Assembly: GCA_016711325.1 (NCBI GenBank)
Contig: JADJTH010000001.1
Location: forward strand, 574,232-638,231
Source: Nigerium sp.
GTDB lineage: Bacteria; Actinomycetota; Actinomycetes; Propionibacteriales; Propionibacteriaceae
Length of the DNA: 64,000 nucleotides
Direction of reading: 5' to 3'
Shown here: positions 55,193 to 63,563 of the stretch, piece after piece
Layout: every line of letters starts with the position of its first letter
Numbering within the stretch: position 1 is the first letter of the stretch
The notes under the pieces: generated by a model
What the model was told of the DNA's origin: nothing
The model's database searches: none
What the model saw: the letters and a program-made list of their open reading frames with translations, nothing else
Made by a program: the position numbers and the translations under genes

Positions 55193-55804
55193 ATGGCCGG
55201 TCACCCGGACCCCCCGGCGGCGACCGCCGGCCAGGTGGCCCGCCGGACGCGCACCCGGGGCCTGATCGTCGCCGCGGCCACCGCGCTGTTCGCCGCGAGG
55301 GGGGTGACCTCCACGTCGATCGACGACATCGCCGACCGGGCCGGCATCGCCAAGGGCAGCGTCTACTACAACTTCGGCTCCAAGGCCGGGCTCGTGGAAG
55401 CCGTGCTCAGCGAGCACACACACCTCCTCGACGAGATGCTCGAGGAGTCGACCCGAGGCCTCACCGGGGACGCCCGCCGGGCGGCGGTGGTCACCGTCCT
55501 GCTCCGCGCCGTCCAGGACCACTCGGACGCCGCCCGGGTCATGGTGGCCGAGATGTTCCGCACCGAGCGGTCGTGGCGGGAGAGCACCCAGCAGTGGCGC
55601 GCGATCATCCACCTCCGCCTGGTCGACGACTTCCTGGCCGAGCGTCCCGACGGCTCCCAGGCGCTGGCCTCGGCGCAGGCCGCGGCGATCACCGGCGCCG
55701 CCCTGACCGCCGGCCTCGACTGGCTGGCCTTCAATCCCGATGAGCCCTTCGAACGCGTGCGAGACGCCGTGCTGGCGTCGCTCGGGCTGCCGGTTCGCGG
55801 GTAG
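55193..55804 (+). CDS. TetR-family transcriptional regulator
   Basis: A 203-residue regulator: the helix-turn-helix is at 25-70 (LIVAAATALFAARGVTSTSI, DDIADRAGIAKGSVYYNFGS). The C-terminal ligand domain is complete. ATG 55193 follows GGAGAAGCC, 12 bases after the membrane protein gene. It probably represses this export module through the site near 51400. Confidence 0.87.
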   Translation: MAGHPDPPAATAGQVARRTRTRGLIVAAATALFAARGVTSTSIDDIADRAGIAKGSVYYNFGSKAGLVEAVLSEHTHLLDEMLEESTRGLTGDARRAAVVTVLLRAVQDHSDAARVMVAEMFRTERSWRESTQQWRAIIHLRLVDDFLAERPDGSQALASAQAAAITGAALTAGLDWLAFNPDEPFERVRDAVLASLGLPVRG

Positions 55805-55820
55805 GCCCGGACCCCTTCGT

Positions 55821-56109
55821 TCAGCCCGCTTCGAGGGCGTGCGCGGCGACAACCTCGGCGCAGGCCCGGGCGCTGTCCTTCGGCGTGCGGCGCTGGCTGT
55901 CGTAGTCGACGTGGACCAGCCCGAACCGCTTGCCGTACCCGTGGGCCCACTCGAAGTTGTCTAGCAGCGACCACGCGCAATAGCCGCGCACGTCGGCGCC
56001 AGCGTCCACGGCGTCCAGGACGGCGGCGAGGTGGGCCTTCAGGTACGCGATGCGGGCCGGGTCGTGAACGGCGCCGTCGGGTGCGACGACGTCCGACCAG
56101 GCCGAGATC
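55821..56109 (-). pseudogene. GH1 beta-glucosidase C-terminal fragment
   Basis: The frame reads WSDVVAPDGAVHDPARIAYL, then GYCAWSLLDNFEWAHGYGKR and FGLVHVDYDSQRRTPKDSA, the final part of glycoside hydrolase family 1. The nucleophile motif ENG and everything before it are absent, so it is not functional. Confidence 0.85.
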
Positions 56110-56140
56110 CTGACCAGTCTGCCACCCGAGCACGACCGCC

Positions 56141-56152
56141 CTCAATTGCCGC
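56141..56152 (+). repeat. Short border motif CTCAATTGCCGC
   Basis: A 12-base match to the left-end motif (CTGAATTGCCGC, one change), between the GH1 fragment and the HigBA operon. Confidence 0.4.
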
Positions 56153-56162
56153 TCCCCGGAAG

Positions 56163-56459
56163 TCAGACGGCCTTGAGGGGTTCGATCCGGTCGAGGGCGC
56201 TACCGAGATTGTCCTTCTCGATCTCGAGATCGAAGCGGGTCTGGAGGTTGAGCCAGAAGCGGTCGGTGGTGCCGAAGTAGCGAGCCAACCGGAGGGCGGT
56301 GTCGGCGGTGATGCGCCGCTTGCCGTGGACGATCTCGTTGATACGACGTGGGGGCACGCCGATCGCGACGGCGAGCCGGTTCTGGCTGACCTGCAGCGGC
56401 TCCAGGAACTCCTCCATCAGGACCTCGCCCGGATGGATCGGGGTAATGGTGGTTGTCAT
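56163..56459 (-). CDS. higA: HigA-type antitoxin (XRE family)
   Basis: A 98-residue protein: MTTTITPIHPGEVLMEEFLE start, then helix-turn-helix VSQNRLAVAIGVPPRRINEI and VHGKRRITADTALRLARYFG, the standard HigA pattern. It binds the HigB toxin and the operator. ATG 56459 follows AGGAGGTGCCACCC, 13 bases after higB. Confidence 0.92.
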   Translation of the reverse strand: MTTTITPIHPGEVLMEEFLEPLQVSQNRLAVAIGVPPRRINEIVHGKRRITADTALRLARYFGTTDRFWLNLQTRFDLEIEKDNLGSALDRIEPLKAV

Positions 56460-56472
56460 GGGTGGCACCTCC

Positions 56473-56754
56473 TCAGTGGTAGTCGACGATCTCGACGTCG
56501 GCCGGTCCGGCGTCGGTCCAGGTGAAGCAGATCCGCCATTGCTGGTTGATGCGGATGCTGTGCTGCCCGGCTCGGTCTCCGCGAAGTGCCTCAAGGCGGT
56601 TGCCGGGAGGCACTCGGAGGTCGTCGAGGATCTCGGCGGCGTCGAGCATCACCAGCTTCCGAAGGGCGACACGTTCGATCCTTGGGTCGATGGTCTTGAC
56701 TCGTTGTCGTGACCAGAGCCGTTCGGTTGCCGGGTCCCGGAAGGATCTGATCAC
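56473..56754 (-). CDS. higB: HigB-type mRNA interferase toxin
   Basis: A 93-residue RelE-fold protein: MIRSFRDPATERLWSRQRVK, LVMLDAAEILDDLRVPPGNR, LEALRGDRAGQHSIRINQQW, RICFTWTDAGPADVEIVDYH. The C-terminal sequence is the HigB hallmark. It cuts mRNA on the ribosome. GTG 56754 is seven bases after a TATAGT box, so the transcript is probably leaderless. Confidence 0.92.
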   Translation of the reverse strand: MIRSFRDPATERLWSRQRVKTIDPRIERVALRKLVMLDAAEILDDLRVPPGNRLEALRGDRAGQHSIRINQQWRICFTWTDAGPADVEIVDYH

Positions 56755-56760
56755 TCATCC

Positions 56761-56780
56761 ACTATAACGCATGACGTCAT
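56761..56780 (-). promoter_or_regulatory. higBA promoter -10 and palindrome
   Basis: On the minus strand TATAGT (56761-56766) is followed after seven bases by the GTG. The perfect palindrome ATGACGTCAT (56771-56780) just upstream is a possible operator. Confidence 0.5.
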
Positions 56781-56795
56781 ACTCGCTCATGCCGC
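56781..56795 (+). repeat. 15-base border ACTCGCTCATGCCGC
   Basis: Identical to the borders upstream of the two Doc operons (31437, 32987). Confidence 0.65.
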
Positions 56796-56940
56796 GCCGC
56801 GGACCATACCCTTCGGCTGCTCGGCTGCGACCTCATCTATGGTGCGGGCCGCGATGCCGCCTGTCGGGGTGCCAGCGACTTTGCGTCTGGGCTGGCCGGT
56901 CGGCCGCCTCGATCCGGGTCGACTTGGGTGAGCTGCAACA

Positions 56941-56970
56941 CCGAGCTGCAACACTGATGTTGCAGCTCGG
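56941..56970. terminator. Perfect hairpin after the AlbA-type gene
   Basis: CCGAGCTGCAACA and its exact complement (13 bp) enclose CTGA. A further GAGCTGCAACA lies just left of it (from 56931). It starts four bases after the stop of the minus-strand gene and is probably its terminator. Confidence 0.6.
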
Positions 56971-56973
56971 GTG

Positions 56974-58392
56974 TTACAGCTGGCCTAGGGACCAGGTTGC
57001 TCGAGGGTCGCGCTTGGACGTTCCCCGCCAGGTGACGATGCCTTCCTGCTCGAGCGCGGTCAGGGCACGAGTGGCCGTCATGCGGGTCACGCCGGCCAAC
57101 TCCGCTAGCTGACCGGTCCCCAGGGGCTGGCCCGCGAGTCGCAGGGCGTCGAGGATCGCGAGGGCGCTCCCGGTGAGGCGGGACACCACCTCGGCCGGCA
57201 GCGCGTCGGAGGCGAGCAAGGTCAGCGTCACGGTGGCAGAAGACTGGGTGTAGATCGGGTCCACCAACCCACGGCGGCGCATTTCGGTGAAGATGCGCAG
57301 GATCCCCTCGCCGAGTTCGCGGGTGATGCCCAAGTCCGCGCAGACCCTCGCGATCCGGGGGTTCCGTGCGGAGCGCTTGATCTCCAGGGGCTTGTCGGGG
57401 TTCACGAGGCCCGGGAACCGTCCCGGCGACGTGATCTCGACCCGGTTCGGGAAGATCTCGAACCGGATGTGGTCTCCCATCATGCTGTAGGAACGGTGCA
57501 CGACCGCGTTGACCAGCCCTTCGAGCCAGGCGTCCCTGGGAATCCGGGTTCGCGCCTCGAACAGGCCCGCGGGACCGAGTTGGCGCCACTTGGGCATCAT
57601 CTGGTCGATCGTGTCGGACGCCACCATGATCTGGCGGGGCAGGGAGCCCTCCACCCGGACGTCCTCGCCGTCCTCCAGGCTCATCGACCTTCCCACGCCC
57701 CGTTCGTCTGCCCCGTACCTGAGGACGCGCACCAGGGCATTCGGGAACTCCCGTTGCGGACGGCCGTCGAAGAGCAGTTCAGCGGCCACGGTGAGACGTC
57801 CCCGGCGATCAACCAGGTCGCGTGCGGCGAGCATGCCCTCGATGGACGAAGCGCCAATGGCCCGGGCGTAGCTGACGAGCTGGTCTTGGTCGAGGTCATC
57901 CACGCCGAGATCAACGGGAGTGGCCTCATAGTGTGCTGCCCCCCGGTCATAGACGAGTTCACGCTGCTGGGCGGCGGTGAGCTGCCGCGACTCGTCGCCC
58001 ACCCGCAGGTAGCAACTGCCCTTCTGCGTGGTGTGCACCTGATCCCCCGGCTCGATTCGAAACACCACCAAGGTGACGGGATCGCCGCCCGCGGAAGCCG
58101 CCAACACCTCCTGGACGCGCACCCGCACCGGCGGATGGGTGAAGTCCAGCGCCACCTGCCTGAGCTCATTGCGCCTATGGGGTGGGACATCCTCGACGAG
58201 CCCGTCGTGCAACCCCACGACAAGGACGCCGCCGTCGGCGTTGGCCATGGCCACCAACGGGATGGCCACGTCCCGCGGCGCCGTCCGGGCTGACTTCCTC
58301 TCGAACCACTGGTCTTCAGGCAGGCTCGCCAGTGCGGGCCCGACCTGGTCGGGAGGCAGGGACAGTGCGCGGTCCACGTCAGCTGAAGACAC
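56974..58392 (-). CDS. AlbA/Schlafen-type ATP-binding transcriptional regulator
   Basis: A 472-residue protein. The N-terminal AlbA_2 domain has WFERKSARTAPRDVAIPLVA, MANADGGVLVVG and CYLRVGDESRQL. The middle has the HATPase-like element ALVNAVVHRSYSMMGDHIRF and GRFPG. The C-terminus is a winged helix (LGTGQLAELAGVTRMTATRA). Such proteins are found next to mobile elements and defence genes. A TACAGT box (58399-58404) is seven bases before GTG 58392: probably leaderless. Confidence 0.83.
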   Translation of the reverse strand: MSSADVDRALSLPPDQVGPALASLPEDQWFERKSARTAPRDVAIPLVAMANADGGVLVVGLHDGLVEDVPPHRRNELRQVALDFTHPPVRVRVQEVLAASAGGDPVTLVVFRIEPGDQVHTTQKGSCYLRVGDESRQLTAAQQRELVYDRGAAHYEATPVDLGVDDLDQDQLVSYARAIGASSIEGMLAARDLVDRRGRLTVAAELLFDGRPQREFPNALVRVLRYGADERGVGRSMSLEDGEDVRVEGSLPRQIMVASDTIDQMMPKWRQLGPAGLFEARTRIPRDAWLEGLVNAVVHRSYSMMGDHIRFEIFPNRVEITSPGRFPGLVNPDKPLEIKRSARNPRIARVCADLGITRELGEGILRIFTEMRRRGLVDPIYTQSSATVTLTLLASDALPAEVVSRLTGSALAILDALRLAGQPLGTGQLAELAGVTRMTATRALTALEQEGIVTWRGTSKRDPRATWSLGQL

Positions 58393-58397
58393 ATCCC

Positions 58398-58418
58398 TAC
58401 TGTAACATTTGGTCAGTA
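58398..58418. promoter_or_regulatory. Inverted repeat over the AlbA-gene promoter
   Basis: TACTG (58398-58402) and CAGTA (58414-58418) with an 11-base spacer, overlapping the -10. Possible autoregulatory site. Confidence 0.4.
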
Positions 58419-58524
58419 ATATTCAGTGCTACGAATCGGGCGCCCTTCCGTGGGTGACGTGGGCCTTACCCACTCCACCGGTTGCCCATGACTCCCCGGC
58501 ACCCGCCGAGTCGAGCTCGATCGA

Positions 58525-59830
58525 TCATGGCTGGCGTGTACTGGCTTCGATCATGGCTGAGACGTTGTCGGCGACGGTGGTGAGGTAGTCCATTTCGGCG
58601 CGTTGGTAGCGCAGGGCCATCTTGGGGGAGGTGTGGCCGGCGATGGCTTGGACCGCCCGCAGGTTGCCCCCGGACAGCCGGTAGGCCCAGGTCAGACCGG
58701 TCACACGGGTCCCGTGGAACACGTAGCCGCCCCGGCCGGTCAGCAACTCCCGGATCCGCTGGGACGCGTCGCCCTCCGGCTCACCGGTCTGGGCGAGGTG
58801 GACGGCGGCGTCCTCTTCCATCTGATCAGCGACGTCCTTGCAGGCCTTCTTGAACGCCCTGAGCCAGTCGGAGGACTTCACCGGTCCCCCATCCCTGGTC
58901 CGCCAGAACAGCAGCCCGGTCCGGCCGGGCTGGGTGTACTGCCGCAGGTGCACCTTGACGTCGTCGACCAGCGCGGCCGGGATGGGGAGGGTCCGGGACG
59001 CGACGCCCTTGCGGGCCGTCTTCAACGGCCCGATCTCGAGCCTGCCCTCGGCCTCCTTCACCGACTGGTGGACCTTGACGGTGGGAACGTCTGCGGTGAG
59101 GTCGAAGTCCCGCCGCTGGAGCGCTCGTACCTCACCTGAGCGAAGGCCAAGCACGCCCCCGAGCAGGACACCCAACCGCCAGGGTGCGGGCATCTCGGCC
59201 GCGACGGCGTACAGCACGTCGATCGGCAACGGATCCATGTCGCGTTCCCGTGACGCCTGCGCTTGGGTGGCCGCCTTGACCTGGACCGGGTTCGCGTCGA
59301 TGAGCTCGGCCTCGACGGCTGAGTTCATGATCGCCCGGAGCAGGTCGTAGGCCTGTCGGCACGACGACTCCCGCACGCCCACCGGCAGACCCTGCCACCA
59401 CAACCGCACATCGGCCCGGGTCAACTCACTCACCCGGACCTCGCCCAAGCCCCGCTTCGCGACCGGCTTCCCCTTCGTCATCCCACGCCTCGTCAACGTC
59501 GCCGGCTCGGCCAGAATGTAGAATCTGAACAGTTGCCGGTACCGGTCCCGCGACGTCGCGGCGAGGTCGGCCCGCTCCAGGTAGCGTGAGCCGTAGACCG
59601 CGATCGTGGGCACCGCGTCGGCGGCCTCCCGCGCCGCCTGCCTGCGCCGGCGCTCCTCCTCGGCCGCGTGGAACCGCTCGATCGGTGGCGTCCAGTCCCC
59701 GCGGTCGATCAGCCGCCGTTCCCGGTCCAGCCACCCCCACGCGTCACCCTTGGCGTCGAACGTCTGCAACGCCGTGTAACGGATGCCCGGATCGACCCCG
59801 CGGACACTGCCGATAATGTAGGAAGCCTGA
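58525..59830 (-). pseudogene. Tyrosine recombinase (phage-type integrase), 5' end cut by an IS element
   Basis: The catalytic domain is complete: Arg in GLRSGEVRALQRRD, the His-x-x-Arg in VFHGTRVTGLTW, His in AIAGHTSPKMALRYQ and Tyr in the same segment. The core-binding domain is seen at IAVYGSRYLERADLAA. TTG 59769 is the first possible start, but the frame runs upstream without a stop (QASYIIGSVRGVDPGIRYTA) to the IS edge at 59830, so the true N-terminus is lost. The gene would have moved the island. Confidence 0.87.
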
Positions 59831-59879
59831 TAGTGAGGTTCCCCCCGGATCGTGGAGGCATCAGCTATAAGGAGTAGCT

Positions 59880-60170
59880 ATGCCTGAGAAGCGCAAGAAG
59901 TACGATCCGGAGTTCCGTGAGGGAGCGGTCCGGATTGTTGAGGAAACAAACAAGCCGATCGCGCAGGTGGCCCGGGATCTGGGGGTGAACGAGGGCACGC
60001 TGGGGAACTGGGTGAACCAGGCCCGCGCCGCCCGGGAGGGTCACGGCGAGCTGGCCAAGGACGATTATGAGGAGCTGCGCCGGCTCCGGGCCGAGGTCGC
60101 CGAGCTCCGGATGGAGCGTGATGTCCTCAAGCGTTCCGTGGTCTTGTGGGTGAAGGAGGCGACGAAGTGA
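59880..60170 (+). CDS. IS3-family transposase OrfA
   Basis: A 96-residue protein: MPEKRKKYDPEFREGAVRIV, the helix-turn-helix QVARDLGVNEGTLGNWVNQA and a C-terminal leucine-rich coiled coil ELRRLRAEVAELRMERDVLK. Start ATG 59880 follows AAGGAGTAGCT. Confidence 0.92.
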   Translation: MPEKRKKYDPEFREGAVRIVEETNKPIAQVARDLGVNEGTLGNWVNQARAAREGHGELAKDDYEELRRLRAEVAELRMERDVLKRSVVLWVKEATK

Positions 60171-61091
60171 GCGTGGCACGCTTCATCGCTGACCAGAAGA
60201 CCTTCTGGCGGGTGCCCGTCGCGGTGTGCTGTGCCCTGCTCGGGGTCAGCGTGTCGTGGTTCTACAAGTGGTGGCCCCGTGCCCAGGTGGGCGGCCCGAG
60301 CACGAAACGGGCCCGGCGCCGGGCCGAGGTCGACGCCGCGGTGAAGACCGGGTTCGACGCGGCTCGGGGGGTTGCACGGCTCGCCGCGGCTGACCGCTGA
60401 CCTGCGGGATGCCGGGTGGACGATCTCGGAGAAGACGGTGGCCGACTCGATGGCCCGCCAAGGCCTTGTGGCAAGGCGGATCAGGCGTCGGAACGGTCTG
60501 ACCAAGCAGGATCGGACCGCGCCGAAGTTCCCTGACCTGTTGAAGCGGGACTTCACCGCCGAGGCGCCGAACTGCCGCTGGGTTGGCGACATCACCGAGA
60601 TTCCCACCGACCACGGCAAGCTGTACCTGGCGACCGTGATCGACCTGTACAGCCGCCGTCTCCTGGGTGCCGCCACCGGCCTGCACCCGGACGCGCAGCT
60701 GGCCTGCGCTGCGATCACGATGGCCGTCGCGACCCGGGGCGGCAAGGCCGCGATCTGGCGAGACGACGAGGCGCAGCGGGTGGTGTTCCACACCGACCGA
60801 GGCTCGACCTACACCGCGAAGTCGTTCACCAAGTTGTGCCGCAAGCTGGGCATCCGCCAGTCGATGGGCCGGGTCGGGTCCTGCTTCGACAACGCCGCCG
60901 CCGAGGCGTTCTTCTCCTCCCTGGAATGGGAGGTGCTGTCCCGGCACCGGTTCGCAGACACCCGACACGCCCAGGCCGTCGTGCTCGAGTGGTGCTACGG
61001 CTTTTACAACCACACCCGCCGGCACAGCAGCGCTGGCATGATGGCCCCCATCACCTACGAGACCACCGCCCTCAACCGAGAAGCGGCATAA
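60167..61091 (+). pseudogene. IS3-family transposase OrfB, frameshifted
   Basis: GTG 60167 (overlapping the orfA stop) begins SVARFIADQKTFWRVPVAVC. After the G-run at 60366-60371 the frame is lost; one G fewer would continue into LHGSPRLTADLRDAGWTISE. The rest carries the DDE residues: WVGDITEIPTDHGKLYLATV, VVFHTDRGSTYT and DNAAAEAFFSSLEWE. Unless frameshifting occurs at the G-run, the transposase is inactive. Confidence 0.87.
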
Positions 61092-61258
61092 GGAACCCTC
61101 CACGGTTCGGGGTGAACCTCACCACGGCGCCAGACAGGCGTGGAGACACGACCGGGAGCATCCGTCCATTGAATCAAACCGGCCGCACTCACACGTCAAC
61201 TCCAAGCATGCCGCAAGCTGCGCGGTCCTCAATGAGGGATCCGGGACTGCCTGCGGAG

Positions 61259-61718
61259 CTAGGCTGACCGGTCCCTGATCGGCTCCCGGGCCATCCCAAC
61301 ATCGCTGAACTCGATTGCGAACGTGAAGCCCGGCCAGAACGCGAACCTCTGCTCAAGGCGTGGGCCTCCTGCCACGGCGTCGATCTCATCGGAAACCAGT
61401 TCGTGCTCCGGATCGCACAGATCGAAGTCGATCAACTCGGCTGTTGTTGCCGAGCGCAGCGTGGCGTCGCGATACTCGATGGTGACCTGCTCGTAGCCCT
61501 CGCTCAAGGTCGCCGATCACCAAAGACCACGTGAAGACAGTGCCGTCCATTGCCCACTGGCGGACCCGGGCGTCGTGGAGATGTGTGTGGAGGAGTTCCC
61601 CGATGGAGTCGCTGGCCCTGGCGCCTAGTTGCGCAACATGGCGTCGATAGTCGGCGATCACAGCGTCCTGATCGACATCGCCCGAGTCGAACTCCGGGCC
61701 AAACCACCGCATCTTCAT
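61259..61718 (-). pseudogene. Hypothetical protein with frameshift
   Basis: ATG 61718 opens MKMRWFGPEFDSGDVDQDAV ... RVRQWAMDGTVFTWSLVIGD. At 61506-61507 one extra T shifts the frame; the other frame continues SEGYEQVTIEYRDATLRSAT to the stop at 61259. The join gives about 152 residues. No family recognised; the small acidic shape is like some immunity proteins, but this is only a guess. Confidence 0.55.
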
Positions 61719-62022
61719 CTCGTCGCTGTCTGCCACCTTCTGAGTCTTCCACGACCGAAGGGGAGGGCCGCCAGCTCGACCCGAGACCTGCCGAACGTCG
61801 GGTGGCATGGTGGTCATCGTGCCGGTGTCGACATTGACGCGCAGGTGACTGGACCGAAACGCAACCGCGCTTAGTACGACTCGCTCGGCAACCTGACTGG
61901 AGCGCTTGGCCGGGGGCGACGGGCCTCCTGGGCTGGTTGTGGCCACCGAAGGGCCCGGTATCTGCCTGTATGGGTGGAGGGCTGCTGTCCCTTCCTCGAC
62001 GCAGAGCCTGGAGGTGCCGCTG
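61719..62022. other. 304 bases without a clear gene
   Basis: I see only frames continuing from neighbours. Some sequence could belong to an N-terminal extension of the minus-strand gene above. Confidence 0.3.
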
Positions 62023-62190
62023 ATGGATGTGTTCGCTGATTCCGGATCCGGGATTCGTCTCTGTCCGGCGGATCTCCCGCTGGTGTTGCAGGAGCAACTC
62101 GAACTCCTCGACGCCCGCCGCGCGGTCGGTGCCACCGACGCCGAACTGGCCGAACTGGTCACCGAGCTTCGCCGGTTGCAGAGTTGGTGA
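62023..62190 (+). CDS. Small protein before the ArdC-like gene
   Basis: 55 residues: MDVFADSGSGIRLCPADLPL then VLQEQLELLDARRAVGATDA. ATG 62023 follows GGAGGTGCCGCTG. It overlaps the ArdC-like gene (GTGA). No family recognised; the position suggests an accessory of the mobile-element module. Confidence 0.55.
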   Translation: MDVFADSGSGIRLCPADLPLVLQEQLELLDARRAVGATDAELAELVTELRRLQSW

Positions 62191-63503
62191 GTGTCGTGGC
62201 TGGCCGGGATTGGACGCCGCAGGAGCGGGCTGAGGCTCGCCGGAACACTGTTGAGCAGTTGCACGCGCAGCTAGCCGAGCAGGTCTCGAAGCTGGACAGC
62301 CTCGGGGCGTGGCAGCAGTGGCTGGGCTTGGTGCGCAGTCTCCACTCCTACTCGTTCTCGAATACGCTCCTCGTTGCTGCGCAGCGACCGGACGCGACGA
62401 TGGTGGCCGGGTTCAGCACCTGGAAGCAGCGCGGCCATTGGGTCCGCAAGGGCGAGAAGGCCATCAAGATCTTGGCGCCGATCCTGCACAAGATCCCGCT
62501 GGTCGACGCCGCTGGACAGCCGGTTCTTGACGACGACGGCGAGCCGCGGTTCCGCCGGCAGATGGTCGGGGCGAAACCGGTCAACGTGTTCGACGCCGGC
62601 CAGGTCACCCCTGAGGTGGTGGGGCCGCGGCGGCCGTCGTTGTTGACTGGGCAGGCGCCGGCGGGGTTGTGGGAGTCGCTGTCGGAACTGGCGAAGGTCG
62701 AGGGCTACACGGTGACTCGCGGGGATTGCGGGACGGCGAATGGGCACATCGACTTCGAGACTCGCGAGATCCGAGTGAGGGCTGATGTCGATGAGGTGAT
62801 GGCGTGTAAGTCGTTGTGCCACGAGGTGGCGCACGCCCTCACGATGACACCCGTCGATGTGAGAACCTATGCCGCGCAGCGGGAGTTGCGGGAGGTCGAA
62901 GCCGAGTCCGTGGCGTACGCCGTGCTCGGTGCGCATGGAGTCGATAGCTCCCATTACACGTTCGACTACGTGGCCGGCTGGGCTGCTCGCGCCGCCACCG
63001 GCGGCACCTCGATCGCCGACATCATCACCGCGACCGGGCAGCGCGTGATCGCCGCCGCCGACCGCATCCTCTCCCACACCAACCCATCGCCCGCGATCGA
63101 GGACGAACTAGTCGACCAGTGGGCACAGACCGTCCAGCCATCCCCGGCGATCGCTACGGAGCCGGTGTCGGGAGGTCGTCTCCGATGCTGTCTCGCGGAC
63201 AGTTCGTGGCGAGCAGAAGGCCCTCCCGCGGACTCCGCACACCTTACCGGGGGTGCCGCGATGACTCCCGAGGACGACCAGACGGCACCGGTGGAGTACG
63301 TGTTCGGCGAGGCGCTGGGCCATGTCCGTAACGCCACCGCAGCCCTGTTGAGTGCGGAGGATCAGTCCAGCGACAGCCTGCTGCTGGGGATCGCCGGGCT
63401 GGATCTGCAAGGCCAGTTCGGCGACATCTGGCCGGTCTGGATCGACGATGACCGGACCGCCGCGGAGTCCTCACCGAAGCCGAGCGGCTCCTCGGTGGGG
63501 TGA
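62187..63503 (+). CDS. ArdC-like antirestriction/ssDNA-binding protein with metallopeptidase motif (3' part frameshifted)
   Basis: About 438 residues. The N-terminal ArdC domain has SLHSYSFSNTLLVAAQRPDA and WKQRGHWVRKGEKAIKILAP. A zinc-peptidase motif follows, KSLCHEVAHALTM (HExxH), then EVEAESVAYAVLGAHGVD. ArdC-type proteins protect incoming plasmid or ICE DNA. From about ATG 63261 the sequence looks like a separate gene (MTPEDDQTAPVEYVFGEALG) that lost one G near 63466, since LTEAERLLGGVIDHVPLGLW continues in another frame to TGA near 63576. Confidence 0.78.
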   Translation: MSVVAGRDWTPQERAEARRNTVEQLHAQLAEQVSKLDSLGAWQQWLGLVRSLHSYSFSNTLLVAAQRPDATMVAGFSTWKQRGHWVRKGEKAIKILAPILHKIPLVDAAGQPVLDDDGEPRFRRQMVGAKPVNVFDAGQVTPEVVGPRRPSLLTGQAPAGLWESLSELAKVEGYTVTRGDCGTANGHIDFETREIRVRADVDEVMACKSLCHEVAHALTMTPVDVRTYAAQRELREVEAESVAYAVLGAHGVDSSHYTFDYVAGWAARAATGGTSIADIITATGQRVIAAADRILSHTNPSPAIEDELVDQWAQTVQPSPAIATEPVSGGRLRCCLADSSWRAEGPPADSAHLTGGAAMTPEDDQTAPVEYVFGEALGHVRNATAALLSAEDQSSDSLLLGIAGLDLQGQFGDIWPVWIDDDRTAAESSPKPSGSSVG

Positions 63504-63563
63504 TCGATCATGTGCCGCTGGGCCTGTGGGCCGCGCTGACATCATTGCGACAGCAGGTCAGTG

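Larger units (their letters stand above)
59831..61124 (+). mobile_element. IS3-family insertion sequence
   Basis: The left end GTGAGGTTCCCCCCGGATCG (59833 on) and the right end, read in reverse as GTGAGGTTCACCCCGAACCG (ending 61122), are imperfect inverted repeats of about 26 bp. The element has two genes, orfA and orfB. No direct target duplication is seen, and the integrase N-terminus is not found on the other side, so a deletion probably accompanied or followed insertion. Confidence 0.85.

Noticed and set aside
58500..58560. Direct repeat TCGATCATGGCTG at the end of the integrase gene as an attachment site
   Set aside because: Only 13 bases, partly coding, and unrelated to the tRNA-Ser end.
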